Shown: positions 17,026 through 26,433, counted from the stretch's first letter. The stretch is DNA of 64,000 bases from Halobellus sp. LT62 (GCF_037031285.1 NZ_JAYEZO010000001.1:1612001-1676000); one strand, 5' to 3'. Translations and numbers: made by a program. The notes: generated from the sequence alone by a model not told the origin.

Positions 17026-18558
17026 ATGGACGAGTGTCTGCTCGGCTTCGACATCGGGACCACAAACTCGAAGGGGCTCCTGATCGATCCCGATCTCAAC
17101 GTGATCGAGTCGGCGTCGATCCCGCACGGGGTGTCGACGCCGGAGCCGGGGTGGGTCGAACACGACCCGACCGAGGTCTGGTGGGGTGAGTTCATCGACG
17201 TAACCCGGAAACTGCTGACGGAGTCGGAAATCACTCCCGAGCAGATCGCCGGGGTCGGGATCAGCGGGTTGGCACCGAGCGTGTTACCGCTCGACGAGTC
17301 GGGCGCTCCGCTTCGGCCCGGAATGCTATACGGCGTCGACACACGCGCCGGGGAAGAGATCAAACTCCTCAACGAGTGGATCGGTGAGGACCGAATCTTC
17401 GAGGTGTGCGGCAACTCGCTTTCGTTTCAGTCGGCTGGGGCGAAGATCCTCTGGTTGAAACGCAACGAACCGGAGATTTTCGAGCGGACGGAGACCATCG
17501 TCGACGCGGTCGGGTACGTCGTTTCCCAACTCGCCGACGAGCACGTGATGGACAACGCCGTGGCCTCTTTTTTCAGCCCTCTCTACAATCTCAGGGAACT
17601 GGAGTGGGATACAGAGATGTTCGAGCTGGCCGGGCTCGACCCCGAACTGCTGCCCGAGACGAAATGGTCGGCGGAGATCGCCGGCGCGGTCACGCCCGAC
17701 GCCGCCGAACAGACCGGACTCGCGGTCGGGACCCCAGTCGTGACCGGCGCGGTCGACGCGATCGCGTCGCTGCTGAGCGTCGGCGGCGTCGATCCCGGCG
17801 ACACCGTGTTTATGTACGGGACGACCGGCGTCGTCTACTCCACGTTCGCCGAACCGCGGACGGTTCCCGGATTATGGTCGACGCCGCACAGCGTGGAAGG
17901 CAAGTACGCGGTCGGTGGCGGGATGGCGACATCGGGTGCGATCACGGAGTGGTTCGCGGACCGGTTCGCGGGCGACGCGGTGCTCGACGATGGGGTCGGA
18001 AAGGCGAAATACGACCACCTCACCGAGGAGGCGGCGAAGATCGATCCCGGCTCGGAGGGACTCGTCGTGCTCCCGTACTTCAGCGGATCCCGAACCCCGC
18101 TCAACGACGATCAGGCTCGGGGGACGATCGCCGGGCTGACGCTCTCACACACGAAATACCACGTGTATCGAGCGATCCTCGAAGGAGTGGGGTACGGGTT
18201 CAGACACAACCTCGAAATGATGGAGCAGGGCGACGTGTCGATCGGACGGACTTTCGCTATCGGCGGCGGCGCACAGAGCGACCTCTGGCGACAGATCGTC
18301 AGCGACATCACGGGGTACGAACAGGAATATGTCAGCAATCCGCTGGGCGCGCCGCTGGGCAGCGCGTATCTCGCAGGGATCGGAAGCGGCGTGTTCGACG
18401 GATATGATATGCTCAAAACGTCGACGACGGTGGCGACCACGACGACACCAAATCCCGAGCGGACGGCGACGTACGACGAGTATTACGACGTGTACCGGGA
18501 TCTGTATCCGGCGATGAAAGGCGAGATGCACCGGCTGGCGTCGCTAAGCAACAAATAA
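17026..18558 (+). CDS. FGGY-family carbohydrate kinase, second copy
   Basis: 510 residues. The nucleotide-binding start is LGFDIGTTNSKGLLID, with VEHDPTEVWW, a VFMYGTTGVVY loop in the second lobe and FAIGGGAQSDLWRQIVSDITG near the C-terminus. It is only distantly similar to the kinase at 14283-15812, so the two probably act on different substrates. It looks gluconokinase- or xylulokinase-like. A TATA-like TTATAAC about 28 nt before the ATG suggests a separate leaderless transcript, although it lies only 54 bp after the PdxA-like gene and in the same direction. Confidence 0.85.
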   Translation: MDECLLGFDIGTTNSKGLLIDPDLNVIESASIPHGVSTPEPGWVEHDPTEVWWGEFIDVTRKLLTESEITPEQIAGVGISGLAPSVLPLDESGAPLRPGMLYGVDTRAGEEIKLLNEWIGEDRIFEVCGNSLSFQSAGAKILWLKRNEPEIFERTETIVDAVGYVVSQLADEHVMDNAVASFFSPLYNLRELEWDTEMFELAGLDPELLPETKWSAEIAGAVTPDAAEQTGLAVGTPVVTGAVDAIASLLSVGGVDPGDTVFMYGTTGVVYSTFAEPRTVPGLWSTPHSVEGKYAVGGGMATSGAITEWFADRFAGDAVLDDGVGKAKYDHLTEEAAKIDPGSEGLVVLPYFSGSRTPLNDDQARGTIAGLTLSHTKYHVYRAILEGVGYGFRHNLEMMEQGDVSIGRTFAIGGGAQSDLWRQIVSDITGYEQEYVSNPLGAPLGSAYLAGIGSGVFDGYDMLKTSTTVATTTTPNPERTATYDEYYDVYRDLYPAMKGEMHRLASLSNK

Positions 18559-18839
18559 CCCAGACCGGACTTCCGGTCGGTGGTAAGTTGAGAACGAGCG
18601 GAGCGATCTTCTCGTTTCTATCCAGAAATCACCCGCCTCATTTATTCGTCCGAGTGGATTGACACGGTGGTTGTGGAGCGAGAGCGGACACCCTGCGATC
18701 TCATTGTCAGCCCTATCTTGATGATATCGGTTTCGAATACTGTTTCTCAGCTTTAGAAATTCGGTATCAAACGGAGTCGAGCAGCAGTTCCTATTGAGTT
18801 CAGAAGACTGACTTACAGCCAGTAGGCGGTGCGATCACG
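18559..18839. other. Gap before insertion-sequence relics
   Basis: About 280 bp after the second kinase. It begins with CGGACTTCCGGTCG, which can form a short hairpin 3' to the kinase gene. The rest shows no gene and probably marks the left edge of old insertion-sequence debris. Confidence 0.4.
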
Positions 18840-19136
18840 GATCGCGTTGCTGTCGATCGAAAGGCGATCCGAGTCAACGATAAGAGTGCAGGCTGTACGC
18901 TGCTGTCGACCCTGAAACCAACAGAACTCTCCGCTCTCGACTCCCTCCGTGTACTAATCCCAATTGCACGAGAAATCCCCATTGAGCTAGCTGAGAAACA
19001 CGATGTCGAAGATACCGTGTTTCTCGTCGATGATTCTGACGATCCTCACGGAGCACTCCACCGAGAAAACCTCCGTTTTATGTCGAGATCTACGGCGATC
19101 GAAGTAGTATTAGAAAACACATTTTATGAGATATAA
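18840..19136 (+). pseudogene. IS6-like haloarchaeal transposase fragment
   Basis: One frame of 98 codons lacks a start and reads DRVAVDRKAIRVN, then a diverged middle, then EKHDVEDTVFLVDDSDD, ALHRENLRF and a stop. DRxAVDxxxIRxN and EKHDxxDTVFLVD are typical of the catalytic core of IS6-type transposases of haloarchaea, with two of the DDE acidic residues visible. Both termini are missing and the end is scrambled, so it is an inactive relic. A further relic of the same family lies at 23570-23754. Confidence 0.65.
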
Positions 19137-19353
19137 TAACGATCTTCCTCGATTCCAAACCATTTCAGTCACGTCACCCACCGACCGCGGAAACGTGGTT
19201 ACAAGCCCAAGTTGGCTGGTGGGACCGTGCTTCAGTAGACACAACTCTCGATGTCCCGCGACCGCGCGAGATTCCGTCTCGTGGCCCTCGTTCGCTCCGC
19301 TCACGATGACGCCGCTGCAACCCTCCCGTCGCTCGCAAGCGCGAGTTCAGCCG

Positions 19354-19947
19354 CGTGATGGAGACTTTGACTGTGTGTTCGCCGCCGTCAACGGGGAGAA
19401 GAGCCGAACCGCATATGTCGCGAGCGGCTGCTACGACGAACTCCACCGAGCGTCGAATCGGATTCTCGAAGAAGCCCGCGACCACGACTGTACGCACGTC
19501 GCGTTTGAGAATCTGACCGACATTCGCAAGCGACTGGCTAGTGCAAAGCGATTCCACATATGGGCATTTCGACGCCTCTACCAGTACACCGAATACAAAG
19601 CCGAGATGTTCGGTATCGAGGTCGAGCAGGTGAGTCCTGCGTACACGTCTCAGCGGTGTTCGTCGTGCGGATTTACGCACGAGAACAATCGGCAGTCGAA
19701 GCACCAGTTCGTGTGTCAGAAGTGTGAGTACGAACTGAACGCGGACTATAATGCGAGCAAGAACATCGCTCGTAAACTTCTCAAACGTCTCCACTCGGGG
19801 CAGACGTCTTCGAGTGGAGGCGCACCCTGTCAGTGTGCGCTGAAGTCAGGGACGCTGAACCTGAACGGCGATTACACCGCCTCCGATTTTGCGTCGGCAG
19901 AAGGGGAGTCCACTGACAAGCCCACGACTTCAGTCGTGGGTCACTGA
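19354..19947 (+). pseudogene. tnpB: N-terminally truncated TnpB (IS200/IS605 type)
   Basis: The C-terminal half of TnpB is intact. It has the RuvC Glu motif HVAFENLTDIRKR, the zinc finger CSSCG and CQKCEYE, and the last RuvC Asp in LNADYNASKNIA. The first half, with the first RuvC Asp and the guide-RNA-binding region (about 200 residues), is gone, so the nuclease must be dead. The open frame runs upstream to 19126 but that part is not TnpB-like. The frame ends in PTTSVVGH over the terminal hairpin at 19921-19940. Its neighbour is another IS relic. Confidence 0.85.
19921..19940. repeat. IS200/IS605 right-end hairpin
   Basis: CCCACGACTTCAGTCGTGGG: an 8-bp perfect stem at the 3' end of the tnpB fragment, as expected for the subterminal hairpin recognised by TnpA in this IS family. 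In intact elements the guide RNA spans this end. No matching left end was found. Confidence 0.7.
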
Positions 19948-20070
19948 CAAAGCGGTTCCCACGGCACGTACCTCGCCGGGTGCCGATGGACGCCACCTGA
20001 GTTCGGCGACAGAGCGGCGAGAACCGTACTACTATGTGGGCCCCACTAGGATCCATACACAGTTGATTCG

Positions 20071-22068
20071 GTGACGAAGCCACTACACGAACTCGCACTG
20101 GCGACGCCGACACTCCTCCAGCAGCTCCCGGTAGAGCTGCCTGTTTCTCCCGACGTGTTCGTCGTGCTCGCCGTCGTCGCCGTCGCACTCGCCCTGTTCG
20201 TTCTCCAGCCGGTCTCGATCGACACGACTGCCATCGCGTTGATGGTCGCGCTCATCCTCCTCGGTCCGTGGACGGGCGTCTCCCCGGAGGAGGGCGTGTC
20301 AGGCTTCTCGAACCCCGCGACGCTCACCGTGTTGGCGATGTTTATCCTCAGCGAGGGCGTTCGACAGACCGGCGTCATCCAGATCCTCACCCAGAAGATG
20401 GAGTCGTTCGCGGGCGACAGCGAATTCCGACAGCTCCTCGCGACGGTCGGGCTGTCCGGTCCGTCGGCGGGCTTCGTCAACAACACGCCCATCGTCGCAG
20501 TGCTCATCCCCGCCGTCACGAACCTCGCCCGGAAGACTGGGACCTCGCCGTCGAAGCTGCTGATTCCGCTGTCGTTCGCCTCGATGATGGGCGGGACGCT
20601 CACCGTCATCGGGACGTCGACAAACCTGCTTGCGAGCGATATCTGGGCGCAGATCGGCCCGACCGGCGAGCCGTTCTCCCTGTTCGAGTTCACACAACTG
20701 GGGGCCGTCGTACTGGCCGTCGGTATCGTCTATCTGCTGACCGTTGGGCGATACCTCACGCCCGCCCGGATCACCGCGGAGGGGTCCCCTACAGACCAGT
20801 TCGGGATGGCCGACTACCTGACCGACGTCGTCGTGCACGAGGACTCCGATCTCGTCGGATCGCAGGTGCGAGAGCTGCGTCGCGGCGACCTCGACTTGGA
20901 CGTGTTCCAGATCGTGCGCAACGGCCGCAGCATCGTCCGCGGCCTCCCGAGCGAGCGGATCCGCGCCGGCGACGTCCTCTCGGTGAGAGCGAGCCAAGAG
21001 ACGCTCGAACAGGTCATCGAGAACGAACACCTCGTCCTCCTTCCGGAACTCCGCGACGCCGCAGCCGACGAGGACGAACCGCTCCCCGAGGGGTTCGCGC
21101 CGGAACACCACGCGTGGAACCAGCCACCGGCAGTAGCCGGTGTCAGCCCGACGGCCGATGAGAACGATGAAGAAGCCGAAGGGGACGGAAACGGGAAAGC
21201 GGATGATACCGAGGTGGAGACTTCGCTCACGGAGGTTGTGTTACTCCCCGGACCGTGGTCGAACAGGCGAGATGGCGTCGCCGGCTTCGAGCGTGAGTTC
21301 GACGCGACAGTCCTCGCGATCCGCCGGGGCAACGAGGTGATCCGCCAGCGCCTCCGAGACGTCGACCTACAGGCCGGAGACGTGTTGCTCGTGCAGACGA
21401 GCGCAGACGTCCGAGACCGGCTTCGGGCCGACACCAACGTCGTCGTCTCCAGTGACGAGCGCTGGGAGGAGTTCGATCGGCGGCAGATCCCCATCGCGCT
21501 GGGGATCGTCGCCGGCGTCGTCGGACTGGCCGCCCTCGAGTACCTCCCCATTATGGTCAGCGCCCTCGCCGGTGTGGTGGCGATGCTCTTCTCGGGCATC
21601 CTCCGCCCTGCGGATGCCTACGAAGCCGTCGACTGGGACGTCATTTTCCTGCTGGCAGGGGTCATCCCCCTGGGCATCGCGTTCGAGGCCTCCGGGACGG
21701 CGGACCTGATCGCGACGGGAATCGTCGCCGGGAGCGCCGTGCTCCCTCCAATCGCGATGCTCGCGACGTTCTATCTCGGCACCGCGATCATCACGGAGAT
21801 GGTGAGCAACAACGCCAGCGTCGTGCTGATGCTTCCCATCGCCGTCGAGGTCGCGGAACAACTCGGCGTCAACGCCTTCGCGTTCGCCCTCGCGGTGACG
21901 TTCGCCGCCAGCACACCGCTGCTCAGCCCGGTCGGCTACCAGACGAACCTTATGGTCTACGGGCCTGGCGGCTACAAGTTCACCGATTTCGCGCGCGTCG
22001 GTGCACCGCTCCAGCTCATCCTGACCGTTGTCACGACGGCCGGTATCGCGTTCTTTTGGGGGCTGTGA
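20071..22068 (+). CDS. SLC13-family (DASS) permease with TrkA-C domains
   Basis: 665 residues from GTG 20071. About 11-13 membrane helices are split by a long cytoplasmic middle (about 240-470). The middle contains two TrkA-C-like modules (VVVHEDSDLVGSQVRELRRGDLDLDVFQIVRNGR and the later LLPGPWSNRRDGVAG to LLVQTSADV) joined by a very acidic linker. SLC13 hallmarks are the repeated SNN loops: FVNNTPIVAVLIPAV and later MVSNNASVVLMLPIAVEV, plus IGTSTNLL and SPVGYQTNLMVYGPGGY. Family members carry dicarboxylates, citrate or sulfate with Na+. It follows the TnpB relic and precedes a CorC-type gene on the same strand. Confidence 0.85.
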   Translation: MTKPLHELALATPTLLQQLPVELPVSPDVFVVLAVVAVALALFVLQPVSIDTTAIALMVALILLGPWTGVSPEEGVSGFSNPATLTVLAMFILSEGVRQTGVIQILTQKMESFAGDSEFRQLLATVGLSGPSAGFVNNTPIVAVLIPAVTNLARKTGTSPSKLLIPLSFASMMGGTLTVIGTSTNLLASDIWAQIGPTGEPFSLFEFTQLGAVVLAVGIVYLLTVGRYLTPARITAEGSPTDQFGMADYLTDVVVHEDSDLVGSQVRELRRGDLDLDVFQIVRNGRSIVRGLPSERIRAGDVLSVRASQETLEQVIENEHLVLLPELRDAAADEDEPLPEGFAPEHHAWNQPPAVAGVSPTADENDEEAEGDGNGKADDTEVETSLTEVVLLPGPWSNRRDGVAGFEREFDATVLAIRRGNEVIRQRLRDVDLQAGDVLLVQTSADVRDRLRADTNVVVSSDERWEEFDRRQIPIALGIVAGVVGLAALEYLPIMVSALAGVVAMLFSGILRPADAYEAVDWDVIFLLAGVIPLGIAFEASGTADLIATGIVAGSAVLPPIAMLATFYLGTAIITEMVSNNASVVLMLPIAVEVAEQLGVNAFAFALAVTFAASTPLLSPVGYQTNLMVYGPGGYKFTDFARVGAPLQLILTVVTTAGIAFFWGL

Positions 22069-22152
22069 CTCGACGGATGTTCGACTTGGACGTGCGCTAC
22101 AGCTGCGCGTAGCAGCCGCCCCCTACAAGACCCCACACGCCAATACTGGAGT

Positions 22153-23493
22153 ATGGTCGAGTTGATCTCTATTGGTGGGCTGTTGCTCGCCTTCTTCCTC
22201 GTCGTGATGAACGGGGTGTTCGTCGCCGCCGAATTCGCGTTCGTGAAAATCCGGCCGACCCGGGTGGCTGCGCTCGTCGACCGCGGGAAACCCGGTGCGG
22301 GGCTGGTACAGGACGCAATCGAGAACCTCGACGGCTATCTCGCCGTCAGCCAGCTCGGGATTACGCTCTCCTCACTCGGCCTCGGATGGATCGGTGAACC
22401 GGCTGTCGCAGCGCTCATCGAACCGGTTCTCGGGCAACTGCTGCCCGCCGGCGTGATTCATCTCGTTGCGTTCGCGCTGGGATTCGGCTTCATCACGTTC
22501 CTCCACGTCGTGTTCGGGGAACTCGCACCCAAGACCTTCGCCATCCAAGAGGCCGAGCGCGTGGCGCTCCTCGTTGCGCCGCTGATGAAATTCTTCTATT
22601 ACCTGTTCTTGCCCGGCCTCATCGTCTTCAACGGCACCGCCAACTACTTCACCAGCCTCGTCGGCGTCTCGCCGGCGTCCGAGAGCGAGGAAACCCACTC
22701 CGAAGAAGAGATCCTGATGATCCTCACGCGCTCGGAGGAGACGGGACACGTCGACCTCGACGAGGTCGAGATGATCGAGAGCGTCTTCGAGCTCGGCGAC
22801 ACGCTCGCCCGCGAGATTATGGTGCCGCGCCCCGACGTCGAAACCGTGTCCGCCTCGATGGCGCTTTCAGACCTTCGCGCGGTCGCCGCCAGCGGAACCT
22901 ACACTCGCTACATCGTCCTCGACGAAGCCGGGGACAAGCCAGTCGGGTTCGTTCACGCGAAGGACATCCTTCGGGCGAGCGAAAACGAAGTCGATCGCGA
23001 CTCAGTCACCGCACGTGACCTCGCACGGGACGTTCTGGTAGTCCCGGAGACGCGACGGATCGACGCGATTCTCGCCGAGTTTCAGACGCACGGAGGCGGG
23101 CAGATCGCTGTTGTCATCGACGAATGGGGCGTTTTCGAGGGGATCGTAACCATCGAGGACATCCTCGAGGAGATCGTCGGCGACATCAGAGACGAATTCG
23201 ACACGGCACCGCAGGGCCCCGCTATCGAGCAACGAGACGACGGAACGTACGTCGTCGACGGCGGCGTCCCAGTCCAAGAGGTGAACGAACGTCTCGGCGC
23301 TACGTTCGAGGTCGACGGGGTCGAGACGATCGGCGGATTCGTCTTTAGTCAACTCGGACGAGAGCCGGAGATCGGTGACCGAGTCGAACAGCAGGGGTAC
23401 GTCCTTCGCGTCGATGCCATCGATGACGCACGAATCGAACGGCTGGTGATTCAGCCACCTGAGACGCCTCAGACGGAAACCACTACGAGATGA
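22153..23493 (+). CDS. CorC/HlyC-type (CNNM-like) membrane protein with CBS pair
   Basis: 446 residues. Order: DUF21 membrane domain (about 1-190; GVFVAAEFAFVKIRPTRV at the start), linker with EEEILMILTRSEE and MIESVFELGDTLAREIMVPRPDV, two CBS motifs (about 225-345; VVIDEWGVFEGIVTIEDILEEIVGDI), then a CorC_HlyC C-terminal domain (about 360-435). Family members are proposed Mg2+ or Co2+ transporters or exporters. It starts 84 bp after the SLC13 gene on the same strand, so the two may be co-transcribed. Confidence 0.9.
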   Translation: MVELISIGGLLLAFFLVVMNGVFVAAEFAFVKIRPTRVAALVDRGKPGAGLVQDAIENLDGYLAVSQLGITLSSLGLGWIGEPAVAALIEPVLGQLLPAGVIHLVAFALGFGFITFLHVVFGELAPKTFAIQEAERVALLVAPLMKFFYYLFLPGLIVFNGTANYFTSLVGVSPASESEETHSEEEILMILTRSEETGHVDLDEVEMIESVFELGDTLAREIMVPRPDVETVSASMALSDLRAVAASGTYTRYIVLDEAGDKPVGFVHAKDILRASENEVDRDSVTARDLARDVLVVPETRRIDAILAEFQTHGGGQIAVVIDEWGVFEGIVTIEDILEEIVGDIRDEFDTAPQGPAIEQRDDGTYVVDGGVPVQEVNERLGATFEVDGVETIGGFVFSQLGREPEIGDRVEQQGYVLRVDAIDDARIERLVIQPPETPQTETTTR

Positions 23494-23569
23494 AGAGTGA
23501 GGCGGTGTGGTTCGAGTCAATGGTCCGCAACTCTAGCTGTACGCTGTGACCGGAACGCTCTGTGTTCTG

Positions 23570-23754
23570 GATTACTCACGAGAGCCCCGCTCTCCTGAAT
23601 TCCATCGGTCCCGACACAAACGATCTGCTGCATCTGCGGCTGTTTCCGACGACAACGACCGCAGTAACTGAGATCTTGTTTCAGCCACCCTGAGCCGAAA
23701 CCAGCCGAAAATTGGCTCCAAGCGTTCGCTACTTGGCTCAATGCTCCAAAGTGA
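23570..23754 (+). pseudogene. IS6-like transposase C-terminal relic
   Basis: The plus strand reads SCFSHPEPKPAENWLQAFATWLNAPK in parts followed by a stop at 23752-23754. SxxFSHxxPxxAENWLQAFAxWxN is the usual C-terminus of a haloarchaeal IS6-like transposase. Upstream the similarity continues with a frame change and a stop. It lies between the CorC-type and RHH-like genes and is inactive. Confidence 0.55.
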
Positions 23755-23811
23755 ACACGACCAGATGTCGAAGCCCACAACTCAAGTACCCGGAGGACGA
23801 ACCGGGTTTCA

Positions 23812-24051
23812 ATGCCAATCGTCGAAGTCACGCTGCCCGACGAACTCCTCAGCGAGTTCGAACAGCTAGTCGATGAAGAGTTCGTCACCGAAGAGCAGGC
23901 CGTCGAGGAGCTCCTCACGATGGGAATCGATGCCTACAACGTCGATATCGTCGACGACAGCGAGCCCGGCGACGACTTTATGCAGGGTGCGGAAAACAAC
24001 CTCTTCGACACGGCGTCCGATCCCGGCGATCTCGACGACGACCGACTGTGA
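23812..24051 (+). CDS. Small ribbon-helix-helix-like acidic protein
   Basis: 79 residues. The N-terminal MPIVEVTLPDELLSEFEQL followed by FVTEEQAVEELLTMGI has the strand-helix-helix layout of CopG/RHH proteins, with an acidic C-terminal tail (about 50-79) that probably does not bind DNA. Similar small proteins are common in haloarchaea and mostly uncharacterised. It stands alone; its stop codon almost abuts the palindromic element at 24055-24135. It may be a transcriptional regulator or an antitoxin-like protein, but no toxin gene is adjacent. Confidence 0.65.
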   Translation: MPIVEVTLPDELLSEFEQLVDEEFVTEEQAVEELLTMGIDAYNVDIVDDSEPGDDFMQGAENNLFDTASDPGDLDDDRL

Positions 24052-24054
24052 ACC

Positions 24055-24135
24055 GCCTCGGGGTCAAGTGGTTTGAGAGACCTAGGGTCTCTCGTCATCA
24101 CGAAACGGCTACGCCGTTTCGGACGACCCCGAGGC
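24055..24135. repeat. Modular palindromic element, short form
   Basis: 81 bp bounded by perfect 11-bp inverted repeats GCCTCGGGGTC and GACCCCGAGGC. Inside are two hairpins: GAGAGACC-TAG-GGTCTCTC (24075-24093) and CGAAACGGC-TAC-GCCGTTTCG (24101-24121). A longer relative is at 48400-48532. It begins 3 nt after the stop codon of the RHH-like gene, so it would lie in its 3' untranslated RNA. Confidence 0.8.
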
Positions 24136-24289
24136 ACTCGCCTTGTTTATTCCGTAGATCGCACCGAGTCGTCCGAGAGGCCGAAGGCGAGCGAAAGACT
24201 TCCCCTCGTCGGCGACGTTTTCACACTCCTCGTTTCGATGCCGTCGGCTGCCGCTACCTGCCTGTGAAACCGGTTTGCGGGTCGGTACG

Positions 24290-25756
24290 CTAGTCGTCGG
24301 CTGGTGTCGGCTGGCGAACGGACCCCGCCCGCCACGTGCCTCGCCGGTACCACGCGAAGGCGATAGTGGCACCGACGACGTTCGAGATGAGGAACGCCGA
24401 CCAGATACCCTCAGCTCCGATACGCAGTGAGCTGAAATACGCCACCGGGATCCGGATCACTCCTAACATAAAGATCGAGATCGCGGCGGCGGTCAGCGTC
24501 TTCCCGGCACCGCGGAAGCTCCCCGAGTAGGCGCGCATCACGCCGATGAATCCGAAACTGGGCGCGACCCACCGGAGGAAGTTGCTTCCCTCTTCGATCA
24601 CGGCCGGATCGTTCGTGAAGACGGCGATGATGGGCTCTGCGGCGAAGATCGCCACGACGCCGAGCACCGTGAGGACGACGAACATCGTTTTCGCGGCGAA
24701 ATCGGCGGCCGTTCCGGCACGATCGGGTTTCCCGGCACCGATATTCTGTCCGGTCATCGTTTCGACGCCGCGTGCGACCGCAATCGCGGGCAGGAAGATG
24801 ACGGAGAAGACGCGGACGCCGATACCGAAGGCGGCGACGACGGTCGTCGGAAACATCCCGACGACGATCAGCAGGAGGTTGACCGAGAGCGCACGTCCGG
24901 TCACTTCGACCGACGCGGGGAGGCCGATATCGACGAGCTTTCGGAGGTACCCGAAGTTCGGCCGCATCTGACTCGGGTGGATCATCACCCCGCGGACGCC
25001 CTGTAACATCACGACGATCCCGACGACGAACGCCAAGGCGCGCGAGAAGATCGTCGCGATCGCCGCCCCGGCGACTCCCGATCCCGTGTAGCCAGTCGAT
25101 GCGAAAAGCGATGCTTCCACGCCGCGCAGGCCGAGCATCCCGAAGAGCGGGTTGCCGTCGAACCCGAAGATCAGGATCGGGTCGATCGCGATGTTCAGCA
25201 CGACGGAGCCCAACATCACGAGCATCGGGGTGACGGTGTCGCCGTAACCGCGCATCAGCGCAATGAACACGAAGAAACCGAACATGAACGGCATCCCCGC
25301 GGAGATCACCTGCATATACCCCGCCGCGAGCGGTTGGACGTCCGGCGAAGCCCCGAGAAAACTAATGAACGGGCCGACGGCGAAGTATCCGACTACACCC
25401 AGTAGAATCGAGCCCAACGTGGCGAACGCCACGGTCTGAGAGGCCGCGTACTCGGCTTCGCCCTCTTCGCCCGCCCCGGTGTGCTGGGCGACGAGGACGC
25501 TCCCGGCGACCGAGAGGCCCATTCCCAGCGAGATGAGCAGGAATACCATCGGAAAGGCGAAACTGATCGCCGCCAGCGCCTCCGTGCTGTACTGGCCGAG
25601 CCAGAAGGTATCGGCGAGGTTGTACGCCGTCTGGAGGAGGTTCGTGATGACGATCGGCAAGGAGAGATAGAACAGCGGCCGACCGATGTCTCCGCTCGTC
25701 AGATTCAGCTCCTCCGGCCCCTTGAACAGCGAGCCGATACGGTTTCGGAGGCTCAT
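24290..25756 (-). CDS. MATE-family multidrug or metabolite efflux transporter
   Basis: 488 residues with 12 predicted helices in two similar halves, as in NorM/DinF proteins. Features: GRPLFYLSLPIVITNLLQTAYNLADTFWLG near the N-terminus, the VSAGMPFMFGFF region, and the second-half repeat VDIGLPASVEVTGRALSVNLL. MATE proteins exchange Na+ or H+ for drugs or metabolites. The ATG overlaps the stop of the TetR-family gene (ATGA), so this is a two-gene operon whose regulator probably represses its own transporter. Confidence 0.92.
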   Translation of the reverse strand: MSLRNRIGSLFKGPEELNLTSGDIGRPLFYLSLPIVITNLLQTAYNLADTFWLGQYSTEALAAISFAFPMVFLLISLGMGLSVAGSVLVAQHTGAGEEGEAEYAASQTVAFATLGSILLGVVGYFAVGPFISFLGASPDVQPLAAGYMQVISAGMPFMFGFFVFIALMRGYGDTVTPMLVMLGSVVLNIAIDPILIFGFDGNPLFGMLGLRGVEASLFASTGYTGSGVAGAAIATIFSRALAFVVGIVVMLQGVRGVMIHPSQMRPNFGYLRKLVDIGLPASVEVTGRALSVNLLLIVVGMFPTTVVAAFGIGVRVFSVIFLPAIAVARGVETMTGQNIGAGKPDRAGTAADFAAKTMFVVLTVLGVVAIFAAEPIIAVFTNDPAVIEEGSNFLRWVAPSFGFIGVMRAYSGSFRGAGKTLTAAAISIFMLGVIRIPVAYFSSLRIGAEGIWSAFLISNVVGATIAFAWYRRGTWRAGSVRQPTPADD

Positions 25757-26388
25757 TCAGTCGCGCTCCCGACTCCGGCCGCTTCCGCACCCAGTTCGAT
25801 GTTGTCGGGCGCGACGTCCCCTGCACAGAGCGTCTCCGCGATGTACTCTTTCAGTGCGTCAGCGGACTCCTCGGGCGGGTGACCGACGCCGACGTGCCTC
25901 GTTTGGACGCCGTTGACGAACGTCGTGAGGAACGATGCGACCGCATCGGGATCGACGTCGTCGTCGAATCGCCCCGATTCGATACCCTCCTCGACGATAT
26001 CTCCGATCGCGTTCGAGAACGACTCGTCGAACCGCTCCAGCCGGTCCCGAAACGCGGAATCGTACGGTGACTGGGCTTTGATCTCCAAGAGTGCGGTCTG
26101 AAACGCCTGCTCGTCTTCGCGGTCACTAATGAACGTATCGACCAGCATATAGAGACGTTCCTCGGCCGGATATCCCTCCGTACCGGAAAGCCGATCGGTG
26201 AATCGGTCGTAGAGGTGATCGAGATACGCCAACAGCAGGTCGTGCTTCCCGTCGTAGTGATAGTGAATCGAGGCCTTGCACAGATCCACTTCGTCCGCGA
26301 TGTCCTGCATCGTTACGTCCGCGTACCCGTGCGTGCACAGCGCGTCGTGAGTGGCGTGTAGAATTTCGACCGCCGTGTCCTCAGTCAT
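25753..26388 (-). CDS. TetR/AcrR family repressor of the MATE transporter
   Basis: 211 residues. The N-terminal helix-turn-helix (about 8-52) reads GYADVTMQDIADEVDLCKASIHYHYDGKHDLL, a close match to the TetR signature. The C-terminal ligand domain is helical and ends in an acidic tail. It is the first gene of an operon with the MATE gene. A dyad at 26414-26433, 25 bp before the ATG, is the likely operator and would block the promoter. A drug or metabolite carried by the MATE protein is the likely inducer. Confidence 0.92.
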   Translation of the reverse strand: MTEDTAVEILHATHDALCTHGYADVTMQDIADEVDLCKASIHYHYDGKHDLLLAYLDHLYDRFTDRLSGTEGYPAEERLYMLVDTFISDREDEQAFQTALLEIKAQSPYDSAFRDRLERFDESFSNAIGDIVEEGIESGRFDDDVDPDAVASFLTTFVNGVQTRHVGVGHPPEESADALKEYIAETLCAGDVAPDNIELGAEAAGVGSATE

Positions 26389-26413
26389 GTGTGGCGCTCC
26401 ATTCGTTGTCGAA

Positions 26414-26433
26414 ACTGACTGTCCGGTCAGTCA
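26414..26433. promoter_or_regulatory. TetR-type operator
   Basis: ACTGACTGTCCGGTCAGTCA contains two overlapping dyads, ACTGAC-N6-GTCAGT and TGACTG-N6-CAGTCA. TetR proteins bind dyads of this type, and the site covers the promoter position for ATG 26388. Confidence 0.75.
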
